Source: Algoriphagus zhangzhouensis (lineage in GTDB: Bacteria; Bacteroidota; Bacteroidia; Cytophagales; Cyclobacteriaceae). Taken from it: a stretch of DNA of 64,000 bases. The DNA is taken from assembly GCF_900148515.1 (NCBI RefSeq), contig NZ_FRXN01000002.1, positions 806,001 through 870,000 on the forward strand. Reading direction: 5' to 3'. Below, piece by piece: positions 22,423 through 31,522 of the stretch. The stretch's first letter is position 1; each line of letters opens with the position of its first letter. A model generated the notes under the pieces. That model searched no databases, was not told where the DNA came from, and saw only the letters and a list, made by a program, of their open reading frames with translations. The translations under genes and the position numbers were made by a program.

Positions 22423-24825
22423 ATGAAGAAAAGTCTACTCGTATTCATTCTATTTTTAGGCAGTATTTCTGTCTTTGCTCAAGGTGTTTTGAAAGGTAAA
22501 ATCACCAACCCAGTTAATAATGAGCCGGTTTCCTTTGCCAATGTTTTGATTCTCGAAACGGATTTGGGAGCAATTACCGATGAGGATGGAAATTATGAAA
22601 TCTCCAATGTCCCGGCTGGATTGTATAATGTCCGGGCCAGTTTTGTAGGTTTCAAACCTGTAACCAAATATGAGGTTCGAGTCACCTTGGCAAAAGCTGT
22701 TCAGCTAGATTTTGAGTTGGTGGAAGATGCCGCAGAACTAAATGAAGTAGTGGTAAGCTCTGAGTTTTCACGTTCTGAAGAGACTCCATTATCTGTAAGA
22801 AAGCTGAATTCGAATGAAATCGAACGTTATCCTGGCGGTAACCGTGATATTTCAAGAGTGATTCAGGCCTTGCCTGGTGTGGCGAGTACACCGAGTTTTA
22901 GAAATGATATTTTGATTCGTGGAGGAGCTCCTAATGAGAACAAGTTCTTTGTGGACGAAATTGAAGTTCCTGTAATCAACCACTTTTCCACACAGGGATC
23001 CTCTGGTGGTCCAGTTGGTATATTGAATGTGAATTTGATTAAAAATGTGGATTTGATTGCCGGAGGTTTTCCTGCAAATCGAATGAATGCACTTTCCTCC
23101 TTTTTTGAAGTATCACTTAAAGAAGGAAGAAGAGATCAAATGTTTACACAATTGACTTTGGGAGCATCTGAACTGACGCTTTCCAACGAAGGGCCAATTG
23201 GGGACAAAACCACGTATTTGCTTTCTGCAAGAAGATCCTATTTGCAAGGATTATTCAAATTACTTCAGCTTCCTTTCTTGCCAACATTCAATGATTTTCA
23301 GCTGAAGACGACCACTAAGCTGAATGATAAGACTGAGTTGACATTTTTGGGAATTGGTGCTGTGGATAAGTTTGTTTTGAATGAAGAATTGCCGGATGGT
23401 GAAAGTCAGGAGGAGCGTGAAAACAGGCAATATCTCTTAGGAGTGTTACCAGTACAGGAGCAATGGAATTATGCCACAGGGTTTAAATTGAAGCGTTTTC
23501 GGGAAAATGGCTATTGGACTTTTGTCTTGAGTCGAAATATGCTGAATAACCGTTCTTACAAATTTGCCAACAATGATGAAAGCTCTTCTGAGAACTTGCT
23601 TTTTGATTATTTATCTCAAGAATCGGAGAATAAATTCAGAGCTGAAAACTCAATTTTCGGATCTGGATATACCTTGAAGTATGGTGTGAATTATGAATAC
23701 GCCCGCTATTTCATTGACAATTTTGATAGATCCTCTTTGGCATCTACCGGACAGACTATCGATGTGAATTCTACTTCTCACTTCAATTCCTATGGAGCTT
23801 TTGTCTCCGGGAGCAAATATTTTGATGGAGAAAGATTGTTGTTGACTGGGGGAATTCGAATGGATGGTTCTGATTTTGGAAAAACTGCCCAAAACCCTCT
23901 GAACCAGATCGCTCCAAGACTTTCACTTTCCTATCAATTAGGGTCGAATCTTTATGCCACTGCCAATGCCGGGATTTATTATCAAAAGCCTCCTTACACA
24001 GTCCTGGGATATAAAAATAATGAAGGGGACTTGGTCAATCAGGAAAATGATGTTCGCTTTATTAGAAGTTCGCAGTTGATCGGTGGGATTGAATTGCTGA
24101 AACCAGAAAAGAACAGAAGGTTTACCGCAGAGGCTTTTTACAAACACTACAGCAACTACCCATCATCGGTAAGAAACGGGATTGCCTTGGCTAATTTGGG
24201 AGCTGATTTTGGGGTGATCGGAAACGAACCAGTTGAGTCCAATGCCAAAGGGCGGGCTTATGGTTTGGAGTTGTTGGCTCAGCAGAGACTGTTCAATGAT
24301 TTTTATGGAATAGCAGCTGTGACTTTGGTGAGAAGTGAATTTACCAACCCAAATACGGATGGTTACGCACCTTCCTCTTGGGATAACAGATTCATCATCA
24401 GTTTGACAGCAGGAAAGAGATTTGGGAAAAACTGGGAGTTGGGAGCTCGATGGAGATTCTTGGGAGGTACGCCATACACGCCATATGATTTGGAGGAATC
24501 AGCCTTGATTTCCAATTGGGATTTAAGAAATACAGGAATCCTAGATTATGATCAGATTAATGCCGTAAGGTTGCCCGCTTTCCATCAACTGGACTTGAGA
24601 TTGGATAAGAAGTATTACTTCAAAAACTGGAACCTCAATTGGTATGTTGATATCCAAAACGCATACAATTTTGAGGCTCAGCAAGCGCCAATTTTGATAC
24701 CTGTCCGAGATGATGCAGGATCTATTTTGGTGAATCCAAATGATCCGTCTAGGTATCAATTAAAATTGATAGAAAACACTGCTGGGAGTTTGCTCCCATC
24801 TGTTGGGATCATCGTAGAATTCTAA
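22423..24825 (+). CDS. TonB-dependent receptor with carboxypeptidase-like regulatory domain
   Basis: The ATG at 22423 was chosen because it starts a normal signal peptide (MKKSLLVFILFLGSISVFAQ); the frame continues upstream only from a TTG. The 800-residue protein has a carboxypeptidase-regulatory-like beta-sandwich (about 22-105), a plug with RYPGGNRDISRVIQALPGVAS and DILIRGGAPNENKFFVDEIEVP, then a 22-stranded barrel ending in VGIIVEF with a terminal Phe. It imports an unknown substrate through the outer membrane with TonB energy. It follows crtW by 74 bases without a clear terminator, so some read-through from the carotenoid operon is possible. Its last bases overlap the end of the convergent gene. 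Confidence 0.9.
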   Translation: MKKSLLVFILFLGSISVFAQGVLKGKITNPVNNEPVSFANVLILETDLGAITDEDGNYEISNVPAGLYNVRASFVGFKPVTKYEVRVTLAKAVQLDFELVEDAAELNEVVVSSEFSRSEETPLSVRKLNSNEIERYPGGNRDISRVIQALPGVASTPSFRNDILIRGGAPNENKFFVDEIEVPVINHFSTQGSSGGPVGILNVNLIKNVDLIAGGFPANRMNALSSFFEVSLKEGRRDQMFTQLTLGASELTLSNEGPIGDKTTYLLSARRSYLQGLFKLLQLPFLPTFNDFQLKTTTKLNDKTELTFLGIGAVDKFVLNEELPDGESQEERENRQYLLGVLPVQEQWNYATGFKLKRFRENGYWTFVLSRNMLNNRSYKFANNDESSSENLLFDYLSQESENKFRAENSIFGSGYTLKYGVNYEYARYFIDNFDRSSLASTGQTIDVNSTSHFNSYGAFVSGSKYFDGERLLLTGGIRMDGSDFGKTAQNPLNQIAPRLSLSYQLGSNLYATANAGIYYQKPPYTVLGYKNNEGDLVNQENDVRFIRSSQLIGGIELLKPEKNRRFTAEAFYKHYSNYPSSVRNGIALANLGADFGVIGNEPVESNAKGRAYGLELLAQQRLFNDFYGIAAVTLVRSEFTNPNTDGYAPSSWDNRFIISLTAGKRFGKNWELGARWRFLGGTPYTPYDLEESALISNWDLRNTGILDYDQINAVRLPAFHQLDLRLDKKYYFKNWNLNWYVDIQNAYNFEAQQAPILIPVRDDAGSILVNPNDPSRYQLKLIENTAGSLLPSVGIIVEF

Positions 24826-25274
24826 TTAAGCTTGTTGAGGAGTTGGATGATTCGGTCAGCTTTGACTTCGTCATCTTTGGATTGGTAGATATATGCTATC
24901 CACTTCTTCTTGTCCTCAATATCCAAGGCATCAAAAAGTTGTAATTTCCCAGGATCATCGCGAAGACAGTCCAATAATTCATGAGGTGTATCCTGGGGAA
25001 GGGGCTTTTTTTCCACACGTAGGTAAACTTTTTCCCCAGCTTCTTTTTTGATCAGGTTTCTGATTTCCTTAGAGATAGGGATAAAAACGGTTCCATCTCC
25101 GGTTGGCATGAGGTGTTTTTTGTCAAAATTAAAGTCGTCAATTCTGCCTGATACTTGAGACATGCCGAAGTATTTTCCCGTAGGTGTGTACTCCTTGGGA
25201 ATTCGGGCAAAGGTCCATCCTACTTTTCCTTGGAACCTTTCCAGATATATTTCGCCTTCGAAAATTACTTCCAT
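24822..25274 (-). CDS. DUF1905/YdeI-like (bacteriocin-protection family) protein
   Basis: The 150-residue soluble protein has an N-terminal DUF1905 barrel (about 1-85; VGWTFARIPKE, GKYFGMSQVSGRIDDF, GTVFIPISKEIR) and a short C-terminal helical YdeI/OmpD-associated part (LRDDPGKLQLFDALDIEDKKKWIAYIYQSKDDEVKADRI in outline). Such proteins are common in Bacteroidota. The bacteriocin-protection name comes from a few homologs and does not establish function here. It is convergent with the TonB receptor gene and overlaps it by 4 bases. Confidence 0.78.
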   Translation of the reverse strand: MEVIFEGEIYLERFQGKVGWTFARIPKEYTPTGKYFGMSQVSGRIDDFNFDKKHLMPTGDGTVFIPISKEIRNLIKKEAGEKVYLRVEKKPLPQDTPHELLDCLRDDPGKLQLFDALDIEDKKKWIAYIYQSKDDEVKADRIIQLLNKLN

Positions 25275-25279
25275 AAAAA

Positions 25280-25303
25280 AAGCAGGGATATAAGTCCCTG
25301 CTT
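25280..25303 (-). terminator. Rho-independent terminator after the small beta-barrel gene
   Basis: On the minus strand AAGCAGGGA and TCCCTGCTT pair around a 6-base loop and are followed by a run of T. It lies directly after the stop at 25316 and before the DUF1905 gene. Confidence 0.8.
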
Positions 25304-25315
25304 CAATTTTGATAT

Positions 25316-25762
25316 TTAGTTAAATCGCCAACGGATATTCAAACCAAATCCGTCACCGTTAAATCTGGTATTCTCGAGAATTACCACAGTCGGCCTGTAG
25401 TCAGCACCAATTGTGATCGGAACGTCAGCAAAGGCGTATTCTATACCGATTTCGCCTGCTACTCCAAGTTGAAATGGGTCTCCTAAAAATAGGGAAGGAC
25501 CAAAACCAGCATACCAGTTGAAGTCAGAACTACCTACTGGTCGGAAAATTGGATTCCAAAGTGCTGCAATACCAACACCGCCTCCTCCAAAACTTACGTC
25601 AGCGTGTACCCTGCTGAATTCACCTAGAGCAAAGATACCATCAATGGCTACGTTGTTACCTAGGTCATTTCCAAACCTTAGACCTACTTCCTGTGCATTG
25701 GCATTTATGCTTGCAACAAGACCTAAGAAGAAAACGATTGAGAAAATTTTTAAAAACTTCAT
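25316..25762 (-). CDS. Small outer-membrane beta-barrel protein
   Basis: The 148-residue product has a signal peptide (cleavage after NANA, residue about 23) and a mature domain of eight amphipathic strands with Gly and aromatic residues, ending in GLNIRWRFN, a typical barrel-closing strand with aromatic near the end. It resembles the small OmpA/OmpW-like porin-fold barrels that Bacteroidota annotate as outer membrane protein beta-barrel. No function can be assigned. It lies 24 bases downstream of aqpZ, so the two may form an operon. Confidence 0.7.
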   Translation of the reverse strand: MKFLKIFSIVFFLGLVASINANAQEVGLRFGNDLGNNVAIDGIFALGEFSRVHADVSFGGGGVGIAALWNPIFRPVGSSDFNWYAGFGPSLFLGDPFQLGVAGEIGIEYAFADVPITIGADYRPTVVILENTRFNGDGFGLNIRWRFN

Positions 25763-25785
25763 GTGATAATTAATTAAGTGGAAAA

Positions 25786-26472
25786 TTAGTCCTTGTCAGG
25801 AGCTAAAAACTTGTAAACAATTCCAGCCAAAATTGCGCCAATTATCGGAGCAATCCAAAAAAGCCAAAGCTGTTCTAAATGTATTCCTCCAGCAAAAATT
25901 GCTTGTGATGTGCTTCTTGCTGGGTTTACTGAAGTATTGGTCACTGGAATACTAATTAAATGTATAAGTGTCAATGCCAATCCAATTGCCAATCCTGCAA
26001 AACCAGCTGGAGCGTTTTTGTGAGTTGTGCCAAGGATTACAAATAGGAAAAAGAATGTCATGACAATTTCACATATCAATGCTGCCATCATCGAATATCC
26101 TCCCGGAGAGGCTTCGCCAAAACCATTGGCTGCAAAACTTCCAAGTTCGAACCCTGGTTTTCCAGAAGCAATCATGTAAAGAATTCCAGCACCGACAAGT
26201 CCTCCCAAGACTTGAGAAACTATATAGCCAGGAACCACCTTACTATCGATTCTACCACCAACCCACATTCCCATAGTCACTGCAGGGTTGAGGTGGCATC
26301 CGGAAATATGCCCAATTGCATAAGCCATAGTCAAAACTGTCAATCCAAAAGCAAATGCAACACCTACGAAACCAATTCCCAGTTCTGGAAAACCTGCTGC
26401 CAAAACAGCACTACCACAACCCCCTAGAACAAGCCAGAGAGTGCCAATAAATTCTGCTAGTAGTTTTTTCAT
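25786..26472 (-). CDS. aqpZ: Aquaporin Z-like water channel
   Basis: This 228-residue membrane protein has six helices and the two Asn-Pro-Ala half-helix motifs of aquaporins: HLNPAVTMG (about 61-69) and [10 protein letters not shown] (about 181-190). The residues around the second NPA (Thr-Ser-Val-Asn-Pro-Ala-Arg) include the conserved selectivity Arg. The first helix [33 protein letters not shown] is close to AqpZ of Proteobacteria, arguing for water rather than glycerol. Role: osmotic adjustment. The upstream leader is AT-rich, about 110 bases, with no clear promoter. Confidence 0.93.
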   Translation of the reverse strand: MKKLLAEFIGTLWLVLGGCGSAVLAAGFPELGIGFVGVAFAFGLTVLTMAYAIGHISGCHLNPAVTMGMWVGGRIDSKVVPGYIVSQVLGGLVGAGILYMIASGKPGFELGSFAANGFGEASPGGYSMMAALICEIVMTFFFLFVILGTTHKNAPAGFAGLAIGLALTLIHLISIPVTNTSVNPARSTSQAIFAGGIHLEQLWLFWIAPIIGAILAGIVYKFLAPDKD

Positions 26473-26586
26473 TTTCGAAACATTAATTAAAAATCTAAAT
26501 AATTTAAAAATTTAATTTCAAAAAATTAGAATTTTGGCGTAGTATATTGGCAATGAGGGTTTAATGCTAGTTTCGAGATTTGCTTT

Positions 26587-27984
26587 TTACTGTTTAATAT
26601 TTTGGTCTTTCATTTCCTCCACAAATGAAATAAAGGAGTCTAAATCTTTTTGGATAGTGGCTATTCCTACAGAGACTCGAGTAGCTCCTCTCATTTTTTT
26701 CAAAGAATCGATCATATCCCAATAGTCACCAGATTTTCTGCTTGTAAAGTAGTTCACCAATTCTTCAGAAGTGATGCAATTATTGGTTTCATCTAATCCC
26801 GGATTGCAAAAGCATCCTGACCGAATAGAAATCTTTTTGGAGTTTGCCATTTTTTCTATTTTCTCAAACCCGATTTTGCTTTGGTCAGGATTTCTAAAGG
26901 AGATAATCATATTTCCACCACAATTTTCTCTGGATTTAGGACCAAATATTTCAACTTGTTTAACTCCATTGCTATGTTTTAATGACTCTAGACGATCGAA
27001 AAGGTAGCATGAAAGTGACTCTATCCTGTTTTTTAATCGATCCATTCCAATGGATTCCATATGCCTTAGGCCCAGGTTGATTGCCGGGATATCTAAATAA
27101 TTGAGTGTACCGTTTTCGTATCTTTCATGATTTTCAGCCAAAAAATGGTATGGTGCATTGGCTGAGGCCAAGCTTACTGTCCCTCCTGCAAACCACTTTT
27201 TATGAAGCTTCTCAAAGGCTGATTTTTTTACCAAAAGGCATCCAATCCCTGTTGGAAACCCAAATATTTTATAAAAAGAGATAGATACAAATTCAGGTTG
27301 GAAAATGGACAAATCCAATGGGTTGGTAGGTACAAAAGCTGCAGCGTCCAATAATACGTCCCATCCGTGTTGTTGAGCTTTATCGATCCAATCCAAGCTA
27401 TGCTTTACACCTGAAACATTGGATTGAGCCGGGTAAGCAAACAGTTTGTTTTTCGCATCGGATTTTTCGAGTTCTTCTTGAAGTTTTTTCTCAGGGATTC
27501 TCAGATCCTCAATATTGATGGGAATGTAACTGGTAACTCCTCCCTTTGAGTTGCAATACTCTCGGATTCCATTGACCGAATTGTGATTGTCTGCCAATAG
27601 AAGAAATTTCCCCTTTTCTTCGAATGGATAACATTCCCCTACGATTTTGAGAGCCATTGAGGCATTTTGGGTGAAAATGCAGTAATAATTTTTTGCCCTG
27701 AAAAATTCAAGAACTTTATTTCTAGCCTCCTGGACAAGTATCGTGGAATAAGTAGATGTGGGGTTGGTAGAATGTGGATTTCCAAAAATATTTTTACTCA
27801 AGGCCTTAAAATGCTTATCCAACTGAGATTGAGAATATAGCCCGCCTCCCGTATAGTCCAGATAAACATGTCCTTGATCATCCAACCTATTATACTCGAT
27901 TTGCCTTAGCTTGCTGAAAAGGTCTTCATATAATATTTCTGAGGATGTTTTTGAAATGGTTTTTTTAAAAAGCCATTGAAACAT
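26587..27984 (-). CDS. Class V aminotransferase-fold PLP enzyme, molybdenum cofactor sulfurase-like
   Basis: The 465-residue protein is a fold-type I PLP enzyme of the NifS/isopenicillin epimerase group. The PLP-binding Lys is in VSISFYKIFGFPTGIGCLLVKK (around 231-252), and C-terminal RSGCFCNPG carries the Cys that receives sulfur in MoCo sulfurases. The YLDYTGGGLYSQSQL start is also typical of that branch. It could be a cysteine desulfurase-like sulfur carrier enzyme or a hydrolase of an unknown amino acid. No xanthine oxidase or Moco genes are adjacent, so the role is open. Confidence 0.8.
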   Translation of the reverse strand: MFQWLFKKTISKTSSEILYEDLFSKLRQIEYNRLDDQGHVYLDYTGGGLYSQSQLDKHFKALSKNIFGNPHSTNPTSTYSTILVQEARNKVLEFFRAKNYYCIFTQNASMALKIVGECYPFEEKGKFLLLADNHNSVNGIREYCNSKGGVTSYIPINIEDLRIPEKKLQEELEKSDAKNKLFAYPAQSNVSGVKHSLDWIDKAQQHGWDVLLDAAAFVPTNPLDLSIFQPEFVSISFYKIFGFPTGIGCLLVKKSAFEKLHKKWFAGGTVSLASANAPYHFLAENHERYENGTLNYLDIPAINLGLRHMESIGMDRLKNRIESLSCYLFDRLESLKHSNGVKQVEIFGPKSRENCGGNMIISFRNPDQSKIGFEKIEKMANSKKISIRSGCFCNPGLDETNNCITSEELVNYFTSRKSGDYWDMIDSLKKMRGATRVSVGIATIQKDLDSFISFVEEMKDQNIKQ

Positions 27985-28107
27985 TACTAAGTACTTAATA
28001 TTTGCTAAAAATTTCTAAGAAAACAGGGCTTACTTTTTAAAGTAAAGAAAAAATTAGATGAATTGAAAAGATAGGTAAAATAATCAGTTAGTCAGAATTG
28101 ATTCAAG

Positions 28108-28136
28108 ATCTATTTTGCATTTGATCCAAAATAGAT
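28108..28136 (-). terminator. Hairpin without T-run downstream of the nitrilase-family gene
   Basis: ATCTATTTTG (28108-28117) and CAAAATAGAT (28127-28136) are perfect 10-bp inverted repeats with a 9-base loop. It lies 12 bases beyond the stop codon of the carbon-nitrogen hydrolase gene. There is no strong T-run on either side, so termination is only a guess. Confidence 0.35.
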
Positions 28137-28147
28137 AAAGCCTTCTT

Positions 28148-28873
28148 TTATTGAATGGTAGTAGTATTTTTTGTTTCGAAGTTGTAGATTAAAAGCCCTT
28201 GAGCTTTTGAATCTAAGTTTGATAAAAGCTCCCCTTTTGAGCTCCAAACGGCACTTTGACCTGCACTCATGAAGTTGTCACAGAATCCTACAGTATTCAC
28301 CATCAAAACAGGTATTTCAAACTCCTGAGCAATTTTTGGAAAATGAATGAAGGCTTTGTCTACTCCTTTTTGAGACTTGGCAACGGAAGCTAAATATAAA
28401 TTTGCTTCTAATTCTTTTGCTGCAGATGCATGATTTGTTTGAAGCGATTCGTAGCAGATTGCTGGAGCTATTTGAATATCGTTTTGATTTATAATAATCT
28501 GTTCAGTCCCTTCAATGAAAAATGGTAATTCATCCGAATGAAGCATTTGTTTGGAGTAAATCTTTCTCGTTTTTTTGGGTTGGAAAATCAACATGCTGAT
28601 CAAAATTCCATTTTCAGCTTGAGTCGGAGCACCCAAAGCGATGCTGATTTCATTTTGATCACTGAAATTTTGAAAAACATTTAGCCTAAGATCATCGGCA
28701 TCCAAGGCCAGTTCCTTGGCAAATTCAGGCTCATACCCTGTCAGGGAAAGTTCAGGGAATACAATCAAATCAACATCCTCCTTTACTGCTTTTTCAATCC
28801 ATTCTAGGTGCAGCAGAATGTTTTGTTGGATATCTCCTTTGAAGGGTTTGATTTGAGCTAATCCGATTTTCAT
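28148..28873 (-). CDS. Carbon-nitrogen hydrolase (nitrilase superfamily)
   Basis: The 241-residue enzyme has the Glu-Lys-Cys triad of nitrilase-fold amidases: Glu in VFPELSLTGYE (about 40), Lys in KIYSKQMLHSDE (about 106), Cys in APAICYESLQ (about 140). The substrate could be an omega-amide, N-carbamoyl compound or similar; the sequence does not decide. It is cytoplasmic, of normal length. The next gene upstream on the same strand ends 22 bases away. Confidence 0.88.
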   Translation of the reverse strand: MKIGLAQIKPFKGDIQQNILLHLEWIEKAVKEDVDLIVFPELSLTGYEPEFAKELALDADDLRLNVFQNFSDQNEISIALGAPTQAENGILISMLIFQPKKTRKIYSKQMLHSDELPFFIEGTEQIIINQNDIQIAPAICYESLQTNHASAAKELEANLYLASVAKSQKGVDKAFIHFPKIAQEFEIPVLMVNTVGFCDNFMSAGQSAVWSSKGELLSNLDSKAQGLLIYNFETKNTTTIQ

Positions 28874-28895
28874 TTGAAGCGGGTAGGTTAGGCAT

Positions 28896-29303
28896 TTAAA
28901 TCAGTGTAAAGATCAAGAACGCGGCAATCAATCCAATACTGGTTGTCAAAATCCCAATTTTTTTGGATTGAAGCCATCCCGAAAGACTTATCACAGTGAT
29001 TAGTGAATAGATTCCCAAGAGGAAAGTAATTGAACCTACTATCCTTGCATAGAAAATAGAATGGTCTGGATTTGGATAATCTGGTGTTAAAACCATCTGG
29101 ATCTTGTTCATCCCAAATACTGCAACTATGAATGAAACTGCAGCCAATGAAAGTAAAATTATCATCCAGTTGAATATTTTACTGTCCTTTTTTAAGACGA
29201 TCAAAGTACCCAAAATAGTGGCTGAAATTCCTCCTAAAAAGACACTGATAAAGCCGATTTGTTCGGCTAAAACTTTCAAATAAGAAATTGGTAATTCATT
29301 CAT
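28896..29303 (-). CDS. Small four-helix membrane protein of unknown function
   Basis: The 135-residue product has four hydrophobic segments (about 15-37, 44-64, 84-108, 114-134) with short polar loops, and no signal peptide or known motif. It may belong to one of the uncharacterised Bacteroidota membrane families. It lies between a nitrilase-family gene and a sulfatase gene on the same strand, with gaps of 22 and 30 bases, so the three probably form one transcript. Confidence 0.6.
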   Translation of the reverse strand: MNELPISYLKVLAEQIGFISVFLGGISATILGTLIVLKKDSKIFNWMIILLSLAAVSFIVAVFGMNKIQMVLTPDYPNPDHSIFYARIVGSITFLLGIYSLITVISLSGWLQSKKIGILTTSIGLIAAFLIFTLI

Positions 29304-29333
29304 AAATCCACAATTAGTTCAAGGATAATTTCA

Positions 29334-31121
29334 TCAATCCACTTTTTCTAAAACCAATAATCTAAAATCAATAAAATCCTGATTATTTATCTCTTTGGCT
29401 TTCAAGGTCAAAGGATGATGCCCTTTTTCTAGATGGATTTCTCCCATTTCCAAAATAATGTACTCTTTTTCGTATGAATTTTTCCGTGGGTATCGATCAA
29501 ATTCCACTGAAATAGGACCGGAATCATATGCTTCTGTTATTTCTGCTTCAACTTGATTTTTTCCTTCCATGAGTTGAAGAATGGATCCAATAGCTGCCTC
29601 TTTGCAACTATAATAGACAGAGGCTTTGTATTTACCCGTTGTCAGGATCTCAGTATCGAAAGTAATGCTGTCAGACTCTGAAGTCCAGTTGGTAAAGTAG
29701 GACGAATTTGGGAATTGGTTGGATCGCTTGATATTTCCATGAGCTACTCCATCTCTCGCTGGAAGTTGGGTAAACTTACTTCCTGGAAAACCCACTGGAA
29801 AAATCTCCTCCTTTTGACGGTCAAGTTCACTTAAAACGTTTTTCTTCCAACTTTCCTTGGCCTCAACAAATGCTGTCATCAAGGAATCTGAAGGATCTAA
29901 AATTGGTGAGTATTGCCCTGGATCTTGGGTTAAATCAAAAAGTTGATCGTCTTTGTCAAGGATATATTGTTGATTTCTGAGACTCACAGCTCCATTCCAA
30001 TGGGAAAAAATAAAGCGATCTGGGAGGGTTTCCTGTTTGCCAGTCAAAAGCGGTTGGAGACTGACTCCGTCTAATGGATTATTGGGCGTGATGGAGATCC
30101 CAGTTAGATCGGCCAAAGTTGGTAAGATATCAATGGTAGCGGCAATATTTTGGATGATTGAAGGCTGAATATGCTTTTTCCAAAAGATAATAAAGGGAGA
30201 TCTTACACCTCCTTCATCAGTATGACCTTTGATTCCTTTCATTCCACCATTATATCTCCAGCCGTTAGGGCCATTGTCTGACATGTAGATGACAATAGTA
30301 TTTTCGAGCTTACCTTGATTGGCTAAGTCATCGATCATCCGACCTACATTCCAATCAATATTTTCGCATAAAGCCCAAGCAGCACGGGTTTCATCTGGAT
30401 TTTCTTTTTCCTGAAACCTATGAGCAGGAATAGTGGCATTTTTATATTTATCCCACCATTCATCTGGAACCTGCAAAGGGCCATGGGGTGTATTGTAAGC
30501 TAAAAAGACGAAAAAGGGTTGATCATCTTCAGCCATAAAATCTATGGCGTGATTGGTAAAATCATCTATTATAAAACCTTCTCCTTTGACGATTTGGCCA
30601 TTTTTATCCAGCATGGGACTGAAATAATTTCCCCAATGACCTGATGCAAACCCATAAAATTCCTCAAAACCTCGGTTATTGGGATGATAGGGAGATTGAG
30701 TTCCATTATGCCACTTTCCAAAAATTCCAGTTCTGTAGCCATTGGCTAGAAAAAATTCTCCGATTGTCTCTTCGTCCAAATCCAGTCTTTCTCCTCCACT
30801 TGATGTATCATATACGCCCCCTCTTGGGTGATATCTACCCGTCAATATTTCTGCCCGAGTAGGAGAACAAACAGGGCTCACATAGAATCTTGTAAAAATT
30901 GCACCAGCTTTACCAAGACTATCAATTCTAGGGGTATTCAATTGATTATTTCCATGAATTCCTAAATCTCCCCATCCTTGATCATCCGCTACTATTAAAA
31001 GAATATTGGGTTTTTGGCTGACGTCTGGCTGCTTCTGGCAAGATTGTAAAGCCATTACAAGAAGCGGGATAATCAATAGTTTAGCTTGGAAAGGATAACT
31101 TTTTAGAAAATGAATATTCAT
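29334..31121 (-). CDS. Type I sulfatase lipoprotein with C-terminal carbohydrate-binding-like domain
   Basis: The 595-residue protein has a signal with lipobox ALQSC (Cys28) and an alkaline phosphatase-like sulfatase domain: metal site ADDQGWGD (Asp46, Asp47) and the formylglycine motif Cys85-Ser-Pro-Thr-Arg, GRY following. KWH, HNGTQSP and SDNGPNG complete the active site. The Cys-type motif needs an anaerobic- or FGE-type maturase encoded elsewhere. Residues from about 460 form a beta-rich extra domain (YKASVYYSCKEAAIG, HHPLTLKAKEINNQDFIDFR) like those of glycan-binding modules. It likely desulfates algal or animal glycans at the cell surface. It is divergent from the second sulfatase gene. 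Confidence 0.9.
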   Translation of the reverse strand: MNIHFLKSYPFQAKLLIIPLLVMALQSCQKQPDVSQKPNILLIVADDQGWGDLGIHGNNQLNTPRIDSLGKAGAIFTRFYVSPVCSPTRAEILTGRYHPRGGVYDTSSGGERLDLDEETIGEFFLANGYRTGIFGKWHNGTQSPYHPNNRGFEEFYGFASGHWGNYFSPMLDKNGQIVKGEGFIIDDFTNHAIDFMAEDDQPFFVFLAYNTPHGPLQVPDEWWDKYKNATIPAHRFQEKENPDETRAAWALCENIDWNVGRMIDDLANQGKLENTIVIYMSDNGPNGWRYNGGMKGIKGHTDEGGVRSPFIIFWKKHIQPSIIQNIAATIDILPTLADLTGISITPNNPLDGVSLQPLLTGKQETLPDRFIFSHWNGAVSLRNQQYILDKDDQLFDLTQDPGQYSPILDPSDSLMTAFVEAKESWKKNVLSELDRQKEEIFPVGFPGSKFTQLPARDGVAHGNIKRSNQFPNSSYFTNWTSESDSITFDTEILTTGKYKASVYYSCKEAAIGSILQLMEGKNQVEAEITEAYDSGPISVEFDRYPRKNSYEKEYIILEMGEIHLEKGHHPLTLKAKEINNQDFIDFRLLVLEKVD

Positions 31122-31522
31122 GAAATAGCTAGCAATAAAAATGGAATGAGGCGTTGGTTTTCAAGAAATTATCCAAACTACCTGCTTTTTAAATGTACTA
31201 ATAAAAATCCTACTAAACTGGCTGCTTTTTGGCTAGGTTTTCTTCAATTCCATATTTCAGTCATGTTTTATATATCGAGAGAAATTAGAGCCATGCAAAA
31301 AGTATTTATAAAAATATTTGATTCATTCTTATGTTTTAGAGTAACAAAATGAAAATAATTGGATAGCACTCACGAGAATTTTGGAAGCAAAATATTTTTA
31401 GTCTAGGACCATTTAGTTTGCTCAACTTTAATCAAACCCGGGTTATTAATCTCATTTCTTATAATTTTACTTGAGGCCAATAATAAATGGCCTCAAGTTT
31501 TATTCTACACTTATTTTACTCA
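31122..31522. other. Intergenic region between divergent sulfatase genes
   Basis: This 401-base gap carries the starts of two divergent sulfatase genes. The plus strand has an 80-codon frame (31110-31352) that begins antisense to the start of the left gene and matches nothing I recognise, so I do not call it. The only clear structure is a strong hairpin at 31469-31498 just ahead of the right gene. No perfect TAnnTTTG promoter was found for either gene. Confidence 0.5.
31469..31498 (+). terminator. Terminator-like hairpin in the 5' leader of the second sulfatase gene
   Basis: ACTTGAGGCCA (31469-31479) and TGGCCTCAAGT (31488-31498) pair perfectly over 11 bp around an 8-base loop, followed by TTTATT. 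It ends 24 bases before the sulfatase ATG. Because the gene upstream points the other way, the hairpin either ends an unannotated plus-strand transcript or acts as an attenuator of the sulfatase mRNA. Confidence 0.65.

Noticed and set aside
31110..31352. 80-codon plus-strand reading frame upstream of the second sulfatase
   Set aside because: It begins antisense to the first sulfatase's start, looks like translated AT-rich DNA and matches nothing; kept only as part of the gap description.
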